Source of the DNA: an uncultured Mogibacterium sp.
GTDB taxonomy: Bacteria; Bacillota; Clostridia; Peptostreptococcales; Anaerovoracaceae
NCBI RefSeq assembly: GCF_938041965.1
Contig: NZ_CALISE010000009.1
Coordinates: forward strand, 1 to 55,180
Direction of reading: 5' to 3'
Length of the DNA: 55,180 nucleotides
Under the pieces are notes generated by a model, which was not told the DNA's origin, made no database searches, and saw only the letters and a list, made by a program, of their open reading frames with translations. The translations under genes were made by a program, and so were the position numbers. Position 1 is the first letter of the stretch, and each line of letters begins with the position of its first letter. Below, piece by piece: positions 42,141 to 52,500 of this stretch.

Positions 42141-44123
42141 ATGAAAAAAATTATCTTAAAGAATTTTAAATATAATTTAAAAAAATATATTTTGTTTTTC
42201 CTATGCAATGTATTTGCAACCATTGAGATAACAGCATTTCTTGGATTTAAAAGTATAGTAAAAAAAGCTATCAAAGACTCAAGTATAATGTTCTCAATGT
42301 ATGTTGATTTTAAACTTGCAGAAAAAATTATAATAATTATTACTGCAATGATGATGGCATATGCGATGTCATTGTATTTAGAATTACGTGCAAATGATTA
42401 TACAAATTTCATAATCCTTGGAATGAGAAGGAAACGTGCATATAAGATGATTATATTTGAATATCTTATCGGCTGGCTAGGTTCATTTTCCGTAGGTATA
42501 ATATTGGGCGCTGCTGCTGTTAGGGGTGGACAACATTTAGTTAAATCATTGTATCCGGGATTAATTGATATTACAAAAGTAAGTTGGAATGTATATTTTT
42601 CAGTGGTGAAATTAAGTGTTATTATCATGCTTGCAACATTCTTCTTACTAATGCTTTGGCTTGATGATCGTGACCTGAGTAATATGGCAAAGAAGAGTTA
42701 TTCTAGTGACAAAAAAAGAAGTGCTAAATTAGGTGTTTATATGATTGCAGTAGCGGCAGTAATATCATATTTTGGATATTCTATGTTTCAAAGTCACGAA
42801 ACGCAACATGCAGGAGCATTTGTGTTATGGTTTTTTTCAGGAACTATTCTGTTAATATTTTCTGTCCCAGTATTCTTTCAATTATTAAGCAAAAATGACA
42901 AATTTTATTTTAAAAATATATTAAAGTTAAATTCCGTATATACACGTTATATGAAGAGTTCTTTGCTTGTTCTAATAGTTTTTGGAGTTCATTTTTTCGC
43001 ATTATCATATGTTGCTTCTGCGTTAGCATCGACTATGCCAATTCAAAAATTCAAGTCTTCGGATTATCCTTATGATGCAATTTGGCATTCTAACAAAAAT
43101 AATATTGAAGAAGGCAAAAAGATATCTGAAAAATATAATGGCTATTTCCAACATTGCAAGGCGATTAGAATGACGTCTTATAACGACAGTAGACAGACGG
43201 CAATTTCAGCAGATGCTTTTAAGAAATTAACGGGACATAAAATTAATCTTAATAGTAAGGAAATAGTAGTTGTTGTAGAAGAAAGGGGCACAAAAAAAGC
43301 AGCAAAATTTAATGACAAGGAGATTACTTTTTGCCTAAAAACACTATACGCAGGTAAGTATAATGCTGAAAAAGCTGATTATATACTTTCAATGAAATAC
43401 GACAAGCGTTATGAATATAAGATTAAACGTATTTACAAGAATACTATAATTGGACAATATTCAGATTCTCATTGGAGCGGTAATCTAATTGTGCTGTCAA
43501 ATTCAGATTTTAGGAAATTATATGATCAAATGGTTCAATCTGGGAGTGAACCTACGGAGTTAATGTTATATAAATTTTCTAAAAAAAATAAATCTCAGGC
43601 CTGCGGTGAGTTAAAAAGAGAAGTGAAACAAAGCGGCGTGACAGGTGTTAATGTAGATGGTGGAGCTGAAGAATTATATTTGACGCATGCATATACTAAT
43701 CAGCTTAAGATGCATCAGGCAGTAAATCTTATGACCAAGAGCATTATACTTATTGCTTTGTTGCTTAGTGCTGTACTGGTTTTAATAATAAAGCTGGAAA
43801 ATGAACGTGCGTATTTTAATAGAGAATATAGGTTTCTAAATGATATGGGTATGAGGAGAAGAAAAATTCGTCGTACTTTGATAACGGAAATTGAAAACCT
43901 CCCACGTATTGCTTTAAGTATTAGTACAATTTTAGCGTTAATTCATGCAGTTGCTTTGAAAAAGCTATGTGAAAATGGAGGAGATAGCTGGGGAATCACC
44001 GTGGAGGGTAAATTCTGGAACTATATAATAATTATAGCGTCTATATATATAGTTGTTGTCATAATACTGCAGAGAATATATTCATACTATGCAGTTAAGA
44101 GCATGGAAAGGATGGCACGATAA
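42141..44123 (+). CDS. FtsX-type ABC transporter permease (antimicrobial-peptide type)
   Basis: A 660-aa permease with an N-terminal transmembrane helix (about 15-35), a cluster of three helices (to about 175), further helices around 195-290, a large hydrophilic extracellular domain (about 300-520), and three C-terminal helices. This layout, an FtsX domain with one large extracellular region of about 200 residues, is that of BceB/VraG-type permeases that protect against bacitracin and other cell-wall-active peptides. The partner ATPase follows after 2 bp. No two-component system, the usual partner, is nearby. Strongly AT-rich compared with the window, suggesting transfer. Confidence 0.82.
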   Translation: MKKIILKNFKYNLKKYILFFLCNVFATIEITAFLGFKSIVKKAIKDSSIMFSMYVDFKLAEKIIIIITAMMMAYAMSLYLELRANDYTNFIILGMRRKRAYKMIIFEYLIGWLGSFSVGIILGAAAVRGGQHLVKSLYPGLIDITKVSWNVYFSVVKLSVIIMLATFFLLMLWLDDRDLSNMAKKSYSSDKKRSAKLGVYMIAVAAVISYFGYSMFQSHETQHAGAFVLWFFSGTILLIFSVPVFFQLLSKNDKFYFKNILKLNSVYTRYMKSSLLVLIVFGVHFFALSYVASALASTMPIQKFKSSDYPYDAIWHSNKNNIEEGKKISEKYNGYFQHCKAIRMTSYNDSRQTAISADAFKKLTGHKINLNSKEIVVVVEERGTKKAAKFNDKEITFCLKTLYAGKYNAEKADYILSMKYDKRYEYKIKRIYKNTIIGQYSDSHWSGNLIVLSNSDFRKLYDQMVQSGSEPTELMLYKFSKKNKSQACGELKREVKQSGVTGVNVDGGAEELYLTHAYTNQLKMHQAVNLMTKSIILIALLLSAVLVLIIKLENERAYFNREYRFLNDMGMRRRKIRRTLITEIENLPRIALSISTILALIHAVALKKLCENGGDSWGITVEGKFWNYIIIIASIYIVVVIILQRIYSYYAVKSMERMAR

Positions 44124-44125
44124 GA

Positions 44126-44878
44126 ATGAAAGTAATGGAAGTCAGAGATTTAGTAAGAGCATATAATAAGAACTGGAAGGTTTCCCAGGATACTGACTTG
44201 CGTGTTCTCAAATCAATATCATTTGATGTTGAGGAAGGTGATTTTTTAGGTATTATGGGACGCTCCGGATGCGGTAAAACAACACTTTTGAAAACACTCG
44301 GATTGATTGATAGACCATCAGATGGATCAATTATTTTAACTGGACAGAGCATCTCTAAAATGACAGAAGACGAATTGGCAGACGCAAGGAGAGATAAAAT
44401 AGGGTTTATATTTCAAGATTTTTATCTCATGGATAGTCTTACGGTGAGAGAGAATATTATGATACCGCTTATTCTAAAAGACGAAGACCCATGTAAAATG
44501 AAATCGCTTGTGGATATATATACAAAAAAGTTCCAGATAGAATCTCTTTTAAACAGGCATACAAGCGAATTGTCGGGTGGAGAAAGACAAAGAGTTGCCA
44601 TATGTAGAGCACTTATTAATGATCCAGATATCATTCTTGCAGATGAACCGACAGGGAATTTAGATTCTAAGTCAGGTAACATCGTAATAAACACGTTGAG
44701 TGAGATCAACAAAGCAATGAATAAAACAATAATTATGGTTACTCATGATCCGCTGATGGCAAGTTACTGTAGTCGTGTAGTATTACTTAAGGATGGACTA
44801 ATATTAAAGAACCTAGTGAATCCAGGCAATCGAGATGAATTCTATCAAACTGTTTTATCAAATATGGCAGAATTATGA
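44126..44878 (+). CDS. ABC transporter ATP-binding protein (partner of the FtsX-type permease)
   Basis: A 250-aa MacB/LolD/BceA-type ATPase. Walker A is GRSGCGKTT (45-53), the Q-loop FQDFYLMDSLT, the signature LSGGERQR (from 149), Walker B IILADEP (169-175) and the H-loop MVTHD. All catalytic motifs are intact. It starts 2 bp after the permease stop and its own TGA stop overlaps the ATG of a degraded downstream frame. Together with the permease it probably forms a peptide-antibiotic sensing or detoxification transporter. Confidence 0.9.
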   Translation: MKVMEVRDLVRAYNKNWKVSQDTDLRVLKSISFDVEEGDFLGIMGRSGCGKTTLLKTLGLIDRPSDGSIILTGQSISKMTEDELADARRDKIGFIFQDFYLMDSLTVRENIMIPLILKDEDPCKMKSLVDIYTKKFQIESLLNRHTSELSGGERQRVAICRALINDPDIILADEPTGNLDSKSGNIVINTLSEINKAMNKTIIMVTHDPLMASYCSRVVLLKDGLILKNLVNPGNRDEFYQTVLSNMAEL

Positions 44879-45426
44879 ATTATAAAAAATATTTTGTTGC
44901 CCAAAAGCCTTATTTATTTTTATTATAATGGATATTATTGCATCTGCTATAATTTCTGGGATTTCCCCATACTTTCTAGGTAAATTAGTAGATGCCGTAA
45001 CACTATCAAGTCGAACTTTGTTTGTAAAAATGATAGTAGTCTATATGGTTTTGTTGTGCTTAATAACATTAGCTTAAATATATCAAAGAATGGAATGTAT
45101 GGGTTAGTTAGAGATAATGGTAGTGGGAAATCAACTATTTTAGGATAAATAGATATATATATGATTGTGATAGTGGTGAAATTTTAATAAATTCGATACC
45201 GATAAACAACTTCTCGCCTGAAGAGATTAGAGATAAAATCACCTATGTATCGAGAGAACCATTAGTTTTGCCTGGAGATATTTGGCACAACCTCAAATTA
45301 GGGGATACTGATGTTTCTGAAGAAAAAATTATAGATGCATGTAAAAAAACAGGAATTCATCAAGACATTATGGGATTTGAATCGCAATACGACACTTCCC
45401 TTGAGGTTATCAGTAAAGAATTGTGA
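44875..45426 (+). pseudogene. Degraded ABC exporter (transmembrane-ATPase fusion) gene
   Basis: Broken reading frames together recall an ABC exporter. MNYKKYFVAQKPYLFLL stops, then another frame from 44928 reads MDIIASAIISGISPYFLGKLVDAV. Most of the transmembrane domain is missing, and near 45065 the frame jumps to NISKNGMYGLVRDNGSGKST, a Walker A. A stop and frame change follow, then YDCDSGEILINSIPINN and FSPEEIRDKITYVSREPLV (Q-loop region), ending at TGA 45424-45426 before the signature and Walker B. At least two frameshifts, one internal deletion and a 3' truncation are apparent. The ATG overlaps the stop of the intact ATPase, so it was once the third gene of that operon. Confidence 0.8.
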
Positions 45427-45438
45427 AAGCAAAGGGTC

Positions 45439-46200
45439 ATGAATACAGTAAAAATTAGAAAAATTGAAATCGGCTCTGGACTACCCAAGATTTGCACACC
45501 AATTATTGGCGCAACTAAAGAAGAGATACTGGCAGAGGCAGATAACATAGGAAGTTTGCCTGTAGATATAGCCGAATGGCGTGTCGACTGGTTTGAGCAT
45601 GCGTTCAATTTTAGTAAGGTAGAAGACGTACTGAAGGATTTACGAACAGCCCTTGGAGAGACTCCGCTGTTAATGACATTTCGTACATCGAATGAGGGTG
45701 GTGAAAAGTCTATTAAATATGATGATTATGCAGAGCTTGTAATAAGGGCTGCAGAGACCGGATACGTTGATCTGGTCGACGTGGAAGTTTTTATAGGAAC
45801 AGATATCGTAAAAGAAATTATCGCTGTTGCTCACAATGCCGGTGTCAAGGTTATCGGATCGAATCACGATTTTAATAAGACTCCAGACAAAGACGAGATT
45901 GTAGAAAGGCTCCGCAAGATGCAGGATTTAGGCGTAGATATACTTAAGATTGCAGTTATGCCAAAAGGCATGAAGGATGTAGTTACACTACTCGCCGCTA
46001 CAGAGGAGATGCATAGAGAATTTGCCGACCGTCCTATCGTCACGATTTCGATGTCTGAAACAGGAGTGCTATCTAGGATTTGTGGTGAAGCTTTCGGGTC
46101 AGCGGTTACCTTTGGCGCAGCCAAGAATGTATCGGCGCCTGGTCAGATGGAAGTGAATGATCTCAGTACAGCAATAAAATTGCTGCACGAGTATCTATGA
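45439..46200 (+). CDS. aroD: 3-dehydroquinate dehydratase, type I
   Basis: Dehydrates 3-dehydroquinate to 3-dehydroshikimate by a Schiff-base mechanism in aromatic amino-acid synthesis. The catalytic His143 (SNHDFNKT) and Schiff-base Lys170 (DILKIAVMPKG) fall at the same numbers as in the E. coli enzyme. The N-terminal PKICTPIIGATKEEI and AEWRVDWFE strands are typical. 253 aa is full length. It starts 12 bp after the ABC pseudogene with an AAAGGG site and no obvious promoter of its own. No other shikimate gene is in the window. Confidence 0.95.
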   Translation: MNTVKIRKIEIGSGLPKICTPIIGATKEEILAEADNIGSLPVDIAEWRVDWFEHAFNFSKVEDVLKDLRTALGETPLLMTFRTSNEGGEKSIKYDDYAELVIRAAETGYVDLVDVEVFIGTDIVKEIIAVAHNAGVKVIGSNHDFNKTPDKDEIVERLRKMQDLGVDILKIAVMPKGMKDVVTLLAATEEMHREFADRPIVTISMSETGVLSRICGEAFGSAVTFGAAKNVSAPGQMEVNDLSTAIKLLHEYL

Positions 46201-46332
46201 TAAGTAGGCGATATATAGAGCGTTCTAATTGAAGAAAATCAACTTAAAAGCTCAATCGACAAGGTGCAGTTAACATGGCGCAATTAAGCCAAGACGCATT
46301 ATAAAAGCAATGCCCTGTAGACCAAGACATTG

Positions 46333-47448
46333 CTATATATTACAGTTTATTCTGAACTGCGCAGCTTCCAAGCTGTCAGCTACCCTGAACTTGATACTTA
46401 GCTCGGGGTATTTTTCTTCAAAATACGTCTTATTCTCACCACCATTACCGACGGCGTTTGAAAACCACTTTGGAGAAGAGAAAATATCGACTTTTACCCG
46501 AGATAACCTCTGATGACTAAAGCTTTCATTTACCAAGCCCTTGCCTTGCAAATGGTTAGCTATGAGCTCACATGACTTATCGCGACGCTCTCTGATCTCG
46601 TCTACAATCCTATCAAGCTGCGGCTCGATCTCATCCCGTGCTATCCGTCCTTCGACTAGCTGCCTGAAAGTAGGGTGATACGTTCCTCCATTTATCGATC
46701 CGCCTTCACCGATGATATCAGTGCTCTTGAGCCCAACTCTCATAATCGTAATGCCTGCTTCATCGAGTATCTTATACATTGCTGCCGTCCTCGTAACGGC
46801 TTCCTCTCTGCTTCGCGGCTGATATTCGCCGCGCTCATACATTTCTAGTAGCTCCGTGTCATCAATAACGATGGTCGGGTATAACCTAGTCAGTGAAGGC
46901 TTTAGCTTGACGGTCTCTTCTGCCGAATAGATGCAAGTTTCAAGCGAATCTCCCGGAAGCCCAATCATCAGCTGGATTCCGAATTCAAATCCATATTCTT
47001 TAATCAGTGAGACAGCCTCATATACAGATGCGCTTGTATGTCCGCGATTCGACTTACGAAGCACCTCATCGTCGAAAGACTGAACTCCGAGCTCAATCGT
47101 ATCAACCGAATATGCCTTTAGATTATCCAAAATATCTCTATCTATATAGTCGGGGCGTGTCGACAGATGGATCTTGTCGATGAGCTCTCTATCCTTGTAT
47201 TCCTTGGCAATGGCGAGGTACGAACTCTGTTCCTCTAGTTCTAGTCCTGTAAAGCTTCCGCCGTAAAAAGCAATTTCGACCGTCGGAACTTCTTCGAGTG
47301 TCGTGAGCCATGTGTCAATCGTATTTTTCACATCATCCTTAGTAGGGGCAGTCGTGCGAGCAGTGATTTTCCGCTGATTGCAGAAGACGCAGTCGTTAGG
47401 ACAGCCTCGGTGTGGTATGAATATTGGTATAATAGCGTGCTTTTTCAT
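46333..47448 (-). CDS. Elp3-like radical SAM protein
   Basis: A 371-aa radical SAM enzyme. The [4Fe-4S] motif is C16-x3-C20-x2-C23 (HRGCPNDCVFCNQR), followed by FYGGSFTGLE, RPDYIDRDIL, ELGVQSFDDEVL and QLMIGLPGDS, which are strongly Elp3/HemN-class. The Elp3 C-terminal acetyltransferase domain is absent, so this is the bacterial short form, whose substrate is unknown (tRNA modification is a family-level guess). Third gene of a minus-strand operon after the asparaginase and GME-fold genes, 8 bp after the latter. Confidence 0.88.
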   Translation of the reverse strand: MKKHAIIPIFIPHRGCPNDCVFCNQRKITARTTAPTKDDVKNTIDTWLTTLEEVPTVEIAFYGGSFTGLELEEQSSYLAIAKEYKDRELIDKIHLSTRPDYIDRDILDNLKAYSVDTIELGVQSFDDEVLRKSNRGHTSASVYEAVSLIKEYGFEFGIQLMIGLPGDSLETCIYSAEETVKLKPSLTRLYPTIVIDDTELLEMYERGEYQPRSREEAVTRTAAMYKILDEAGITIMRVGLKSTDIIGEGGSINGGTYHPTFRQLVEGRIARDEIEPQLDRIVDEIRERRDKSCELIANHLQGKGLVNESFSHQRLSRVKVDIFSSPKWFSNAVGNGGENKTYFEEKYPELSIKFRVADSLEAAQFRINCNI

Positions 47449-47456
47449 ATATATCC

Positions 47457-48134
47457 TTAGTCAGAGTCAGATTTTGTAACCGTAATTATTGAGCCGATAT
47501 CTTCAAGCTCGTATGAGCTAAACCACTTGCAGCCGAGGCCTCGCCCCTCTATGAAAGCGGTAATTTCTCTAAAGTTTGGATGCGCCGAGAGGTCGCCGTT
47601 AAATACTATTTCATTGTCTACACGGCCACTTGCACCTCCGATAAACCCAGTACCAGCACCGCGCAGCTTCACAAAGCCTGATTTGACTAGTAGCACATTC
47701 ATACCTGCTGCTTCACAAGGCTTTGCTATTCCTTTATCGTATGTGATGATAGAGTCTTCGTCTACTATGACAGTGCTGCATTTCGCATATCCCTGACGAA
47801 CATTTATAAGCTGCAGTTCATCTCCAAAGCTTGCCTTTGCGGCATCCAGAAGATCTGCGTCAGTTACATCTAGTTTGTGGATAAAGAACTTTCCAGTACA
47901 AGCCGCATTGTATCTGCAGTCGCCAGGATAGAGCGAACTTAGTGCGTTAGGAGCACCTTCATATATAGGAGATTCAGGCTTTACACCTAGCTTGCACAGC
48001 AGTACATCTGGATGATTTGCAACTAGGCTAGATACCGTGCGGAGTTCGGGGAAAGTGCGGATAACATGACCAGCATTTTCAAGATAAGTGCATAGGTCAG
48101 GGTGAGCAAGCGATGATAGATATGCTATCTTCAT
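47457..48134 (-). CDS. GME-fold (amidinotransferase-like) uncharacterised protein
   Basis: A 225-aa cytoplasmic protein resembling the DUF6873/GME-fold group (guanidino-modifying-enzyme fold). Suggestive elements are YPGDCRYNAACTGKFFIHKLDVTD, NVRQGYAKCSTVIVDEDSIITYDKGIAKPCEAAG, and GFIGGASGRVDNEIVFNGDLSAHPN near the C-terminus, where such enzymes place active-site residues. No reaction is known to me. Its ATG overlaps the asparaginase stop by 4 bp, implying coupled translation and perhaps a linked role in nitrogen metabolism. Confidence 0.6.
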   Translation of the reverse strand: MKIAYLSSLAHPDLCTYLENAGHVIRTFPELRTVSSLVANHPDVLLCKLGVKPESPIYEGAPNALSSLYPGDCRYNAACTGKFFIHKLDVTDADLLDAAKASFGDELQLINVRQGYAKCSTVIVDEDSIITYDKGIAKPCEAAGMNVLLVKSGFVKLRGAGTGFIGGASGRVDNEIVFNGDLSAHPNFREITAFIEGRGLGCKWFSSYELEDIGSIITVTKSDSD

Positions 48135-49171
48135 TGGTTAAGCTCTCCGCGCAGGTCGGTTTCTATAAGCCTGCTGATCTCGCTGTGCTCTAGACCTAGG
48201 CTGAAGAGGTAGTAGAGCTTAGCTACTGTCGCTTCTGTAGTCATATTTGAACCAGATACCGCCCCTGCCTTTGCAAGCTCTGAACTCGTCTCATACGCTC
48301 CGAGTCTGACTGTTCCCTGTGAGCACTGCGTGCAGACTACTACTGTAGTGCCATTTGCAATAGCGCGGGCGATGAGGGGCGGTAGAGCTTCGTCGTAATT
48401 AGGGATGTTGCCTGTGCCAAATGTTTCAAGCACTAGAGCATCGAGTCCGCGCGTTACGATTGGTGCGAATAGCTCAAACTGGATTCCCGGGAAAAGCTTG
48501 ATAACCCCTACCTTCGCTGGCTTGATCGACTGCACGAGAAGCTCTCCGCGAGGCTTTTGCATCAGGCGAGGCTCGTTATATGTGATGTCTATGCCCGCTT
48601 CAGCAAGTGGCGGATAATTCGGCGAAGAAAATGCGATAAGTCCATCCGCTGAAGCTTTCATAGCACGGTTTCCGCGTAAGAGTTTGTGCCCAAAGTAAAG
48701 CGCAACTTCATTTACCTTGCCAGAAGCGGCAATCAATATGGAAGTTATGAGGTTGTCCTTGCCATCGCTTCTAAGCTCACAAAGTGGAATTTGTGACCCG
48801 GTAAAAATCACAGGTTTGCCAAGATTCTCAAGCATGAAAGAAAGTGCCGAAGTGCTGTAAGCCATGGTATCTGTGCCATGTAGCACGACAAATCCATCGT
48901 AGTCATCGTAACGGGATGCAATCGATTCAGCAATCATGTTCCACTGCACGTAAGTTATGTTGGAAGAATCGAGGAGTGGCGTGAACTCAACAAGCTCATA
49001 CTTAGGCATCCCATCAGCACGAAGGTCATCGATGCGTTCTAGCTCATGCTGAAAGTGTCCCGCTATTGGTGCGTAACCACTGTCCGTTCTGGACATGCCG
49101 ATTGTTCCACCTGTATATATGAGGCAAATTTTCTTATCTTCTATTCTCTTTGATTGTTCTGTTCCGGCCAT
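48131..49171 (-). CDS. ansA: Type I L-asparaginase
   Basis: Hydrolyses asparagine to aspartate and ammonia in the cytoplasm. The two catalytic threonine motifs are clear: IYTGGTIGM near residue 20 and VLHGTDTMAYS near residue 98. No signal peptide, consistent with the cytoplasmic type I class; 346 aa is normal. First gene of the operon with the GME-fold and Elp3-like genes; a GAGGT site precedes the ATG. Confidence 0.93.
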   Translation of the reverse strand: MAGTEQSKRIEDKKICLIYTGGTIGMSRTDSGYAPIAGHFQHELERIDDLRADGMPKYELVEFTPLLDSSNITYVQWNMIAESIASRYDDYDGFVVLHGTDTMAYSTSALSFMLENLGKPVIFTGSQIPLCELRSDGKDNLITSILIAASGKVNEVALYFGHKLLRGNRAMKASADGLIAFSSPNYPPLAEAGIDITYNEPRLMQKPRGELLVQSIKPAKVGVIKLFPGIQFELFAPIVTRGLDALVLETFGTGNIPNYDEALPPLIARAIANGTTVVVCTQCSQGTVRLGAYETSSELAKAGAVSGSNMTTEATVAKLYYLFSLGLEHSEISRLIETDLRGELNQ

Positions 49172-49288
49172 AGGATACCTCGCAATTCATGTACATTTGT
49201 AAATATTTAATATACATATGCCACGACTATAGTAGCACACTCTGTGGTTGATTATATCACGCAGCAATTTGAAAATGAAAATGCAACA

Positions 49289-49317
49289 TTGATAAGTAAA
49301 TGATTTTATTATATACT
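49289..49317 (+). promoter_or_regulatory. Promoter of tRNA-Thr
   Basis: -35 TTGATA (49289-49294), 17-bp spacer, -10 TATACT (49312-49317), 19 bp upstream of the mature tRNA 5' end. Confidence 0.65.
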
Positions 49318-49335
49318 TTATTGGCAACTTCATAT

Positions 49336-49410
49336 GCTGCTGTGGCTCAATGGTAGAGCACTTCACTCGTAATGAAGTGGTTGCGAGTTCGATTCTCGCC
49401 AGCAGCTCCA
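49336..49410 (+). tRNA. tRNA-Thr (anticodon CGT)
   Basis: A complete cloverleaf: acceptor GCTGCTG / CAGCAGC, D-stem GCTC/GAGC, anticodon stem CTTCA/TGAAG with loop CTCGTAA and anticodon CGT at 49368-49370, T-arm with GTTCGATTC, discriminator T and encoded CCA. Reads ACG threonine codons. A bidirectional terminator follows, and the AT-rich metallophosphoesterase-STAND gene lies immediately downstream, a typical site for integrated accessory DNA. Confidence 0.96.
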
Positions 49411-49416
49411 AAAGTA

Positions 49417-49461
49417 AAAGCCTTGAAAACGCCTTTTGATTGGCGGTTTCGAGGCTTTTTA
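49417..49461. terminator. Terminator shared by tRNA-Thr and the MPE-STAND gene
   Basis: Long stem AAAAGCCTTGAAAACGCC / GGCGGTTTCGAGGCTTTT (one mismatch) around TTTTGATT, followed by T on both strands. Confidence 0.85.
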
Positions 49462-49511
49462 ATGTGTTGTGAACAAAATTATCGATAACAGCACGCTTAA
49501 ATTATTTGCTG

Positions 49512-52500
49512 TTAATCCAGTTGACGATTTAATTGGGATTTTATCAGAACAGCTGTTTCTGAAAATCCGCATAGCTTAGATAACTTGCTTCGTAGTGTAT
49601 GATCACACTTGTTAAAACAAAGATACCTTCCAATAATTGAATCAAATATACCTAGTGCAAAAAATTCATTTTCTTTTTCAAAAGAATCACGCACTTCTTT
49701 CAAGTTGCGGTAGTCAACTTGATTTAAGCAATTAACTTTTAAATCAACAAACAGTAACTTTGCTGAAATTAGGTTAGAGTTATGAAAGGAGATTTCAACA
49801 GGTCGGAGTAATAGATTGCTGCTAAATGATTTTGCAACCTGATGAATCATCATACGTGCCATACCAGCTATTATTAGATTCAAAAAAGAATTAACCTTGC
49901 TTTGTATCTCCGATTTTGACAAGTATGTGTTGTTTTTTTTGGAATTCTCGTATAACTTATTTATTAAATCTTCTCCCAAGTAACCCATAGTTTGTACAAT
50001 CGCTGTTACAGCTCTCAGTCCCAAACTATGAATCTCGTTTATTATTTGAAGCTTTGTTGAACCATCAATTGAGCCGGGGTAGTTAGTTAGTATTTGTCCT
50101 AGAACATCGATTGTTCTAAAAGCTGCAGATATAGCATTTATATTATCTGTGCGATTTGATAAATCAGATTCAATATAATCTTTATCATTAGCAATCTTTC
50201 CGTCATTGTAACCGATATCATCAAGATTCTTTAACTCCAAATCTTTATTATGTTCTACACCATCATTTTCAGGAACATGTTTAGGAAGATATGCACAAAC
50301 CGCATTTTTCATTGCATCAAATATTTGACTGTGCTTTGAATAGTCAAATTCTGAGAACCCTTCAAGTGTATCGTATGCGTTCAATAAAATATCATCAATA
50401 ATAGTAGAGCTATTATTAAAATAACAAATGAATGTTATAATATTCCCGTATACTTCATTATGAAGATTGCAACTCATATATTCCATCAAGCTATTGACTT
50501 CTTTGTTATCAAGATGATTTACCATATATTTTGCAGAAAAATAGTAAAATATATATGGGTAACAAAACTTATATGTTTCGCTGGAATAGGTATCTCTTAG
50601 TAGCATTTTTGACTTGGACATTCTTCCTATAAAATTATTAAAACTAATTTCGTCAAGCATCATTTCTTCTGCAATTTGCTTTAAAACGCTCTTGATATCA
50701 CTTTCCTTAAAAAAAGTCTTTTTGTTATTGAGTGAATTATAGGCTAAAATTTGTAGTACCGCAGTGTCTATACTATGTAACCCAACATCTTTATATTCTT
50801 TTACAGAAGCGAGACTCTGGTTTATTAATGTTTCATATAGATAACTATATTTGTTATTATGAGTAGTCTGTCTAAATGCTCCAGTATTTTGTAATATGCT
50901 CGCTAGGACTATAGGTAAAGCGGGAATAAATGATGCTCCATTACCTAAAAATTGATCAATCGTTGCTTTTGCGGTTTCAACCTTGGTGTCAATCTCATTC
51001 AAGCCATCGACATTATTAAGAGTATACCAGTTCTTAATAAAATCTTTTCTTTTCATGTTTCCGAATGGACATATTTCATAAAGAAATAAATTATCCATGT
51101 TTTGCATAAAATTTGATTGCAGAATGCTAGACATTTCAATTGTAGAGTCCATTGTTAATATTATTGACTTAAATAAGCCAGTAGTTGAATCGATAATGGT
51201 TGTTTGCTTCTGATAATTTACAGAGTCAAAATTATCAATAATTAATATTTTTTGTTCTGCTGGAAGCTGTTTATAGGATTCAAGTTGATCAGCCGAATAC
51301 TGCTCCCTATAATACTGCTCTATTTCACGTAGCAAATTCTCCCTATTGCTTGCCTTTAAATTTTTACCATCAATAAAGATAGTGCAAATAGATTTATTAA
51401 CATAACTTCTGAAAAGCAATTTACATAAAGACGTTTTCCCGATACCAGACTCACCATATATTATACATAAAGGGTTGCTACTAATTTCCTCTGATAAGGA
51501 CGCAGTTATTTTTTTAACTTTATAATTACTGTCCATAGCATTGGTTTTATTTAAATCGGGCCAAATAAATATATCATCTAATGTTAATTGTTGTTTTGTT
51601 GGGTGATGAATATCAGCTCCTAAATCATATGTGTAAGTATTAAAAGTTTCGTTAACTGAGAAAACTGACCGCATATGTCGATTGCTTTTAAATTCTTTGT
51701 CCAAAGACTCTGATAATGTTGAATAAATATTTTTTTCATTATCCCAAGCATAATCATAAACACTGTAAGAGGTCAATTCGTCGTTAAATTTAATAATTGA
51801 AAAACCGCTCTCTTTGGTTTCAGTATTTTGAAGCTCTTTTCCATGGTTATATATAATTGCGAAATCATCCCCAATTTTGGAATAATTATCTTTTGTATGT
51901 TCATGCCCGAGAAGAATAAAATCTGCTTGATTGCGGAGGTGCTGTATGAAGGACATTTTTTTATCTGGATGAAGCCAATTTATTGGATGATGAAAACTAT
52001 AGATTACAACTTTATATGAAGTGTTGTGCCTTGTATAAGGTAGCATTGCGGTTGGAATAATTATTCTACCAGGGTATTCGTTCAATTCAGACATCCAAGC
52101 CGTATTCACAGATACGAATAACAATTCGTTATTGTTAATAGATAGTTTTTTTTCATAAGCATACACATTTGGATTTTCATAAGCATATGTATCATGATAT
52201 TTAGATACAAAGTCAAAATAATTATCTTGCACTGATATAATATTATTAATATATGCATTATCAGGATCTGAGTTGGATAAACTCGAAATCAACGTTTCCC
52301 TAATAGAATCGTTTTGTTGAAAATTACAATCATGATTACCAGCACTAAAGACAAACTCAACAGTTGAGTTGCGGTTTTGTTCAATATATGACTTGAGTTC
52401 ATCGAAGAATTTTTCTGCAAGATTATATTGTTCTTTTAAACCAGAAAAGACAATATCACCAGATACAACAATTACAACAGTAGAACAATTGTCTATATGA

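Noticed and set aside
46306..46334. Terminator between aroD and the Elp3-like gene
   Set aside because: AGCAATG/CATTGCT pair around a 15-nt loop without a proper T run; too weak to call.
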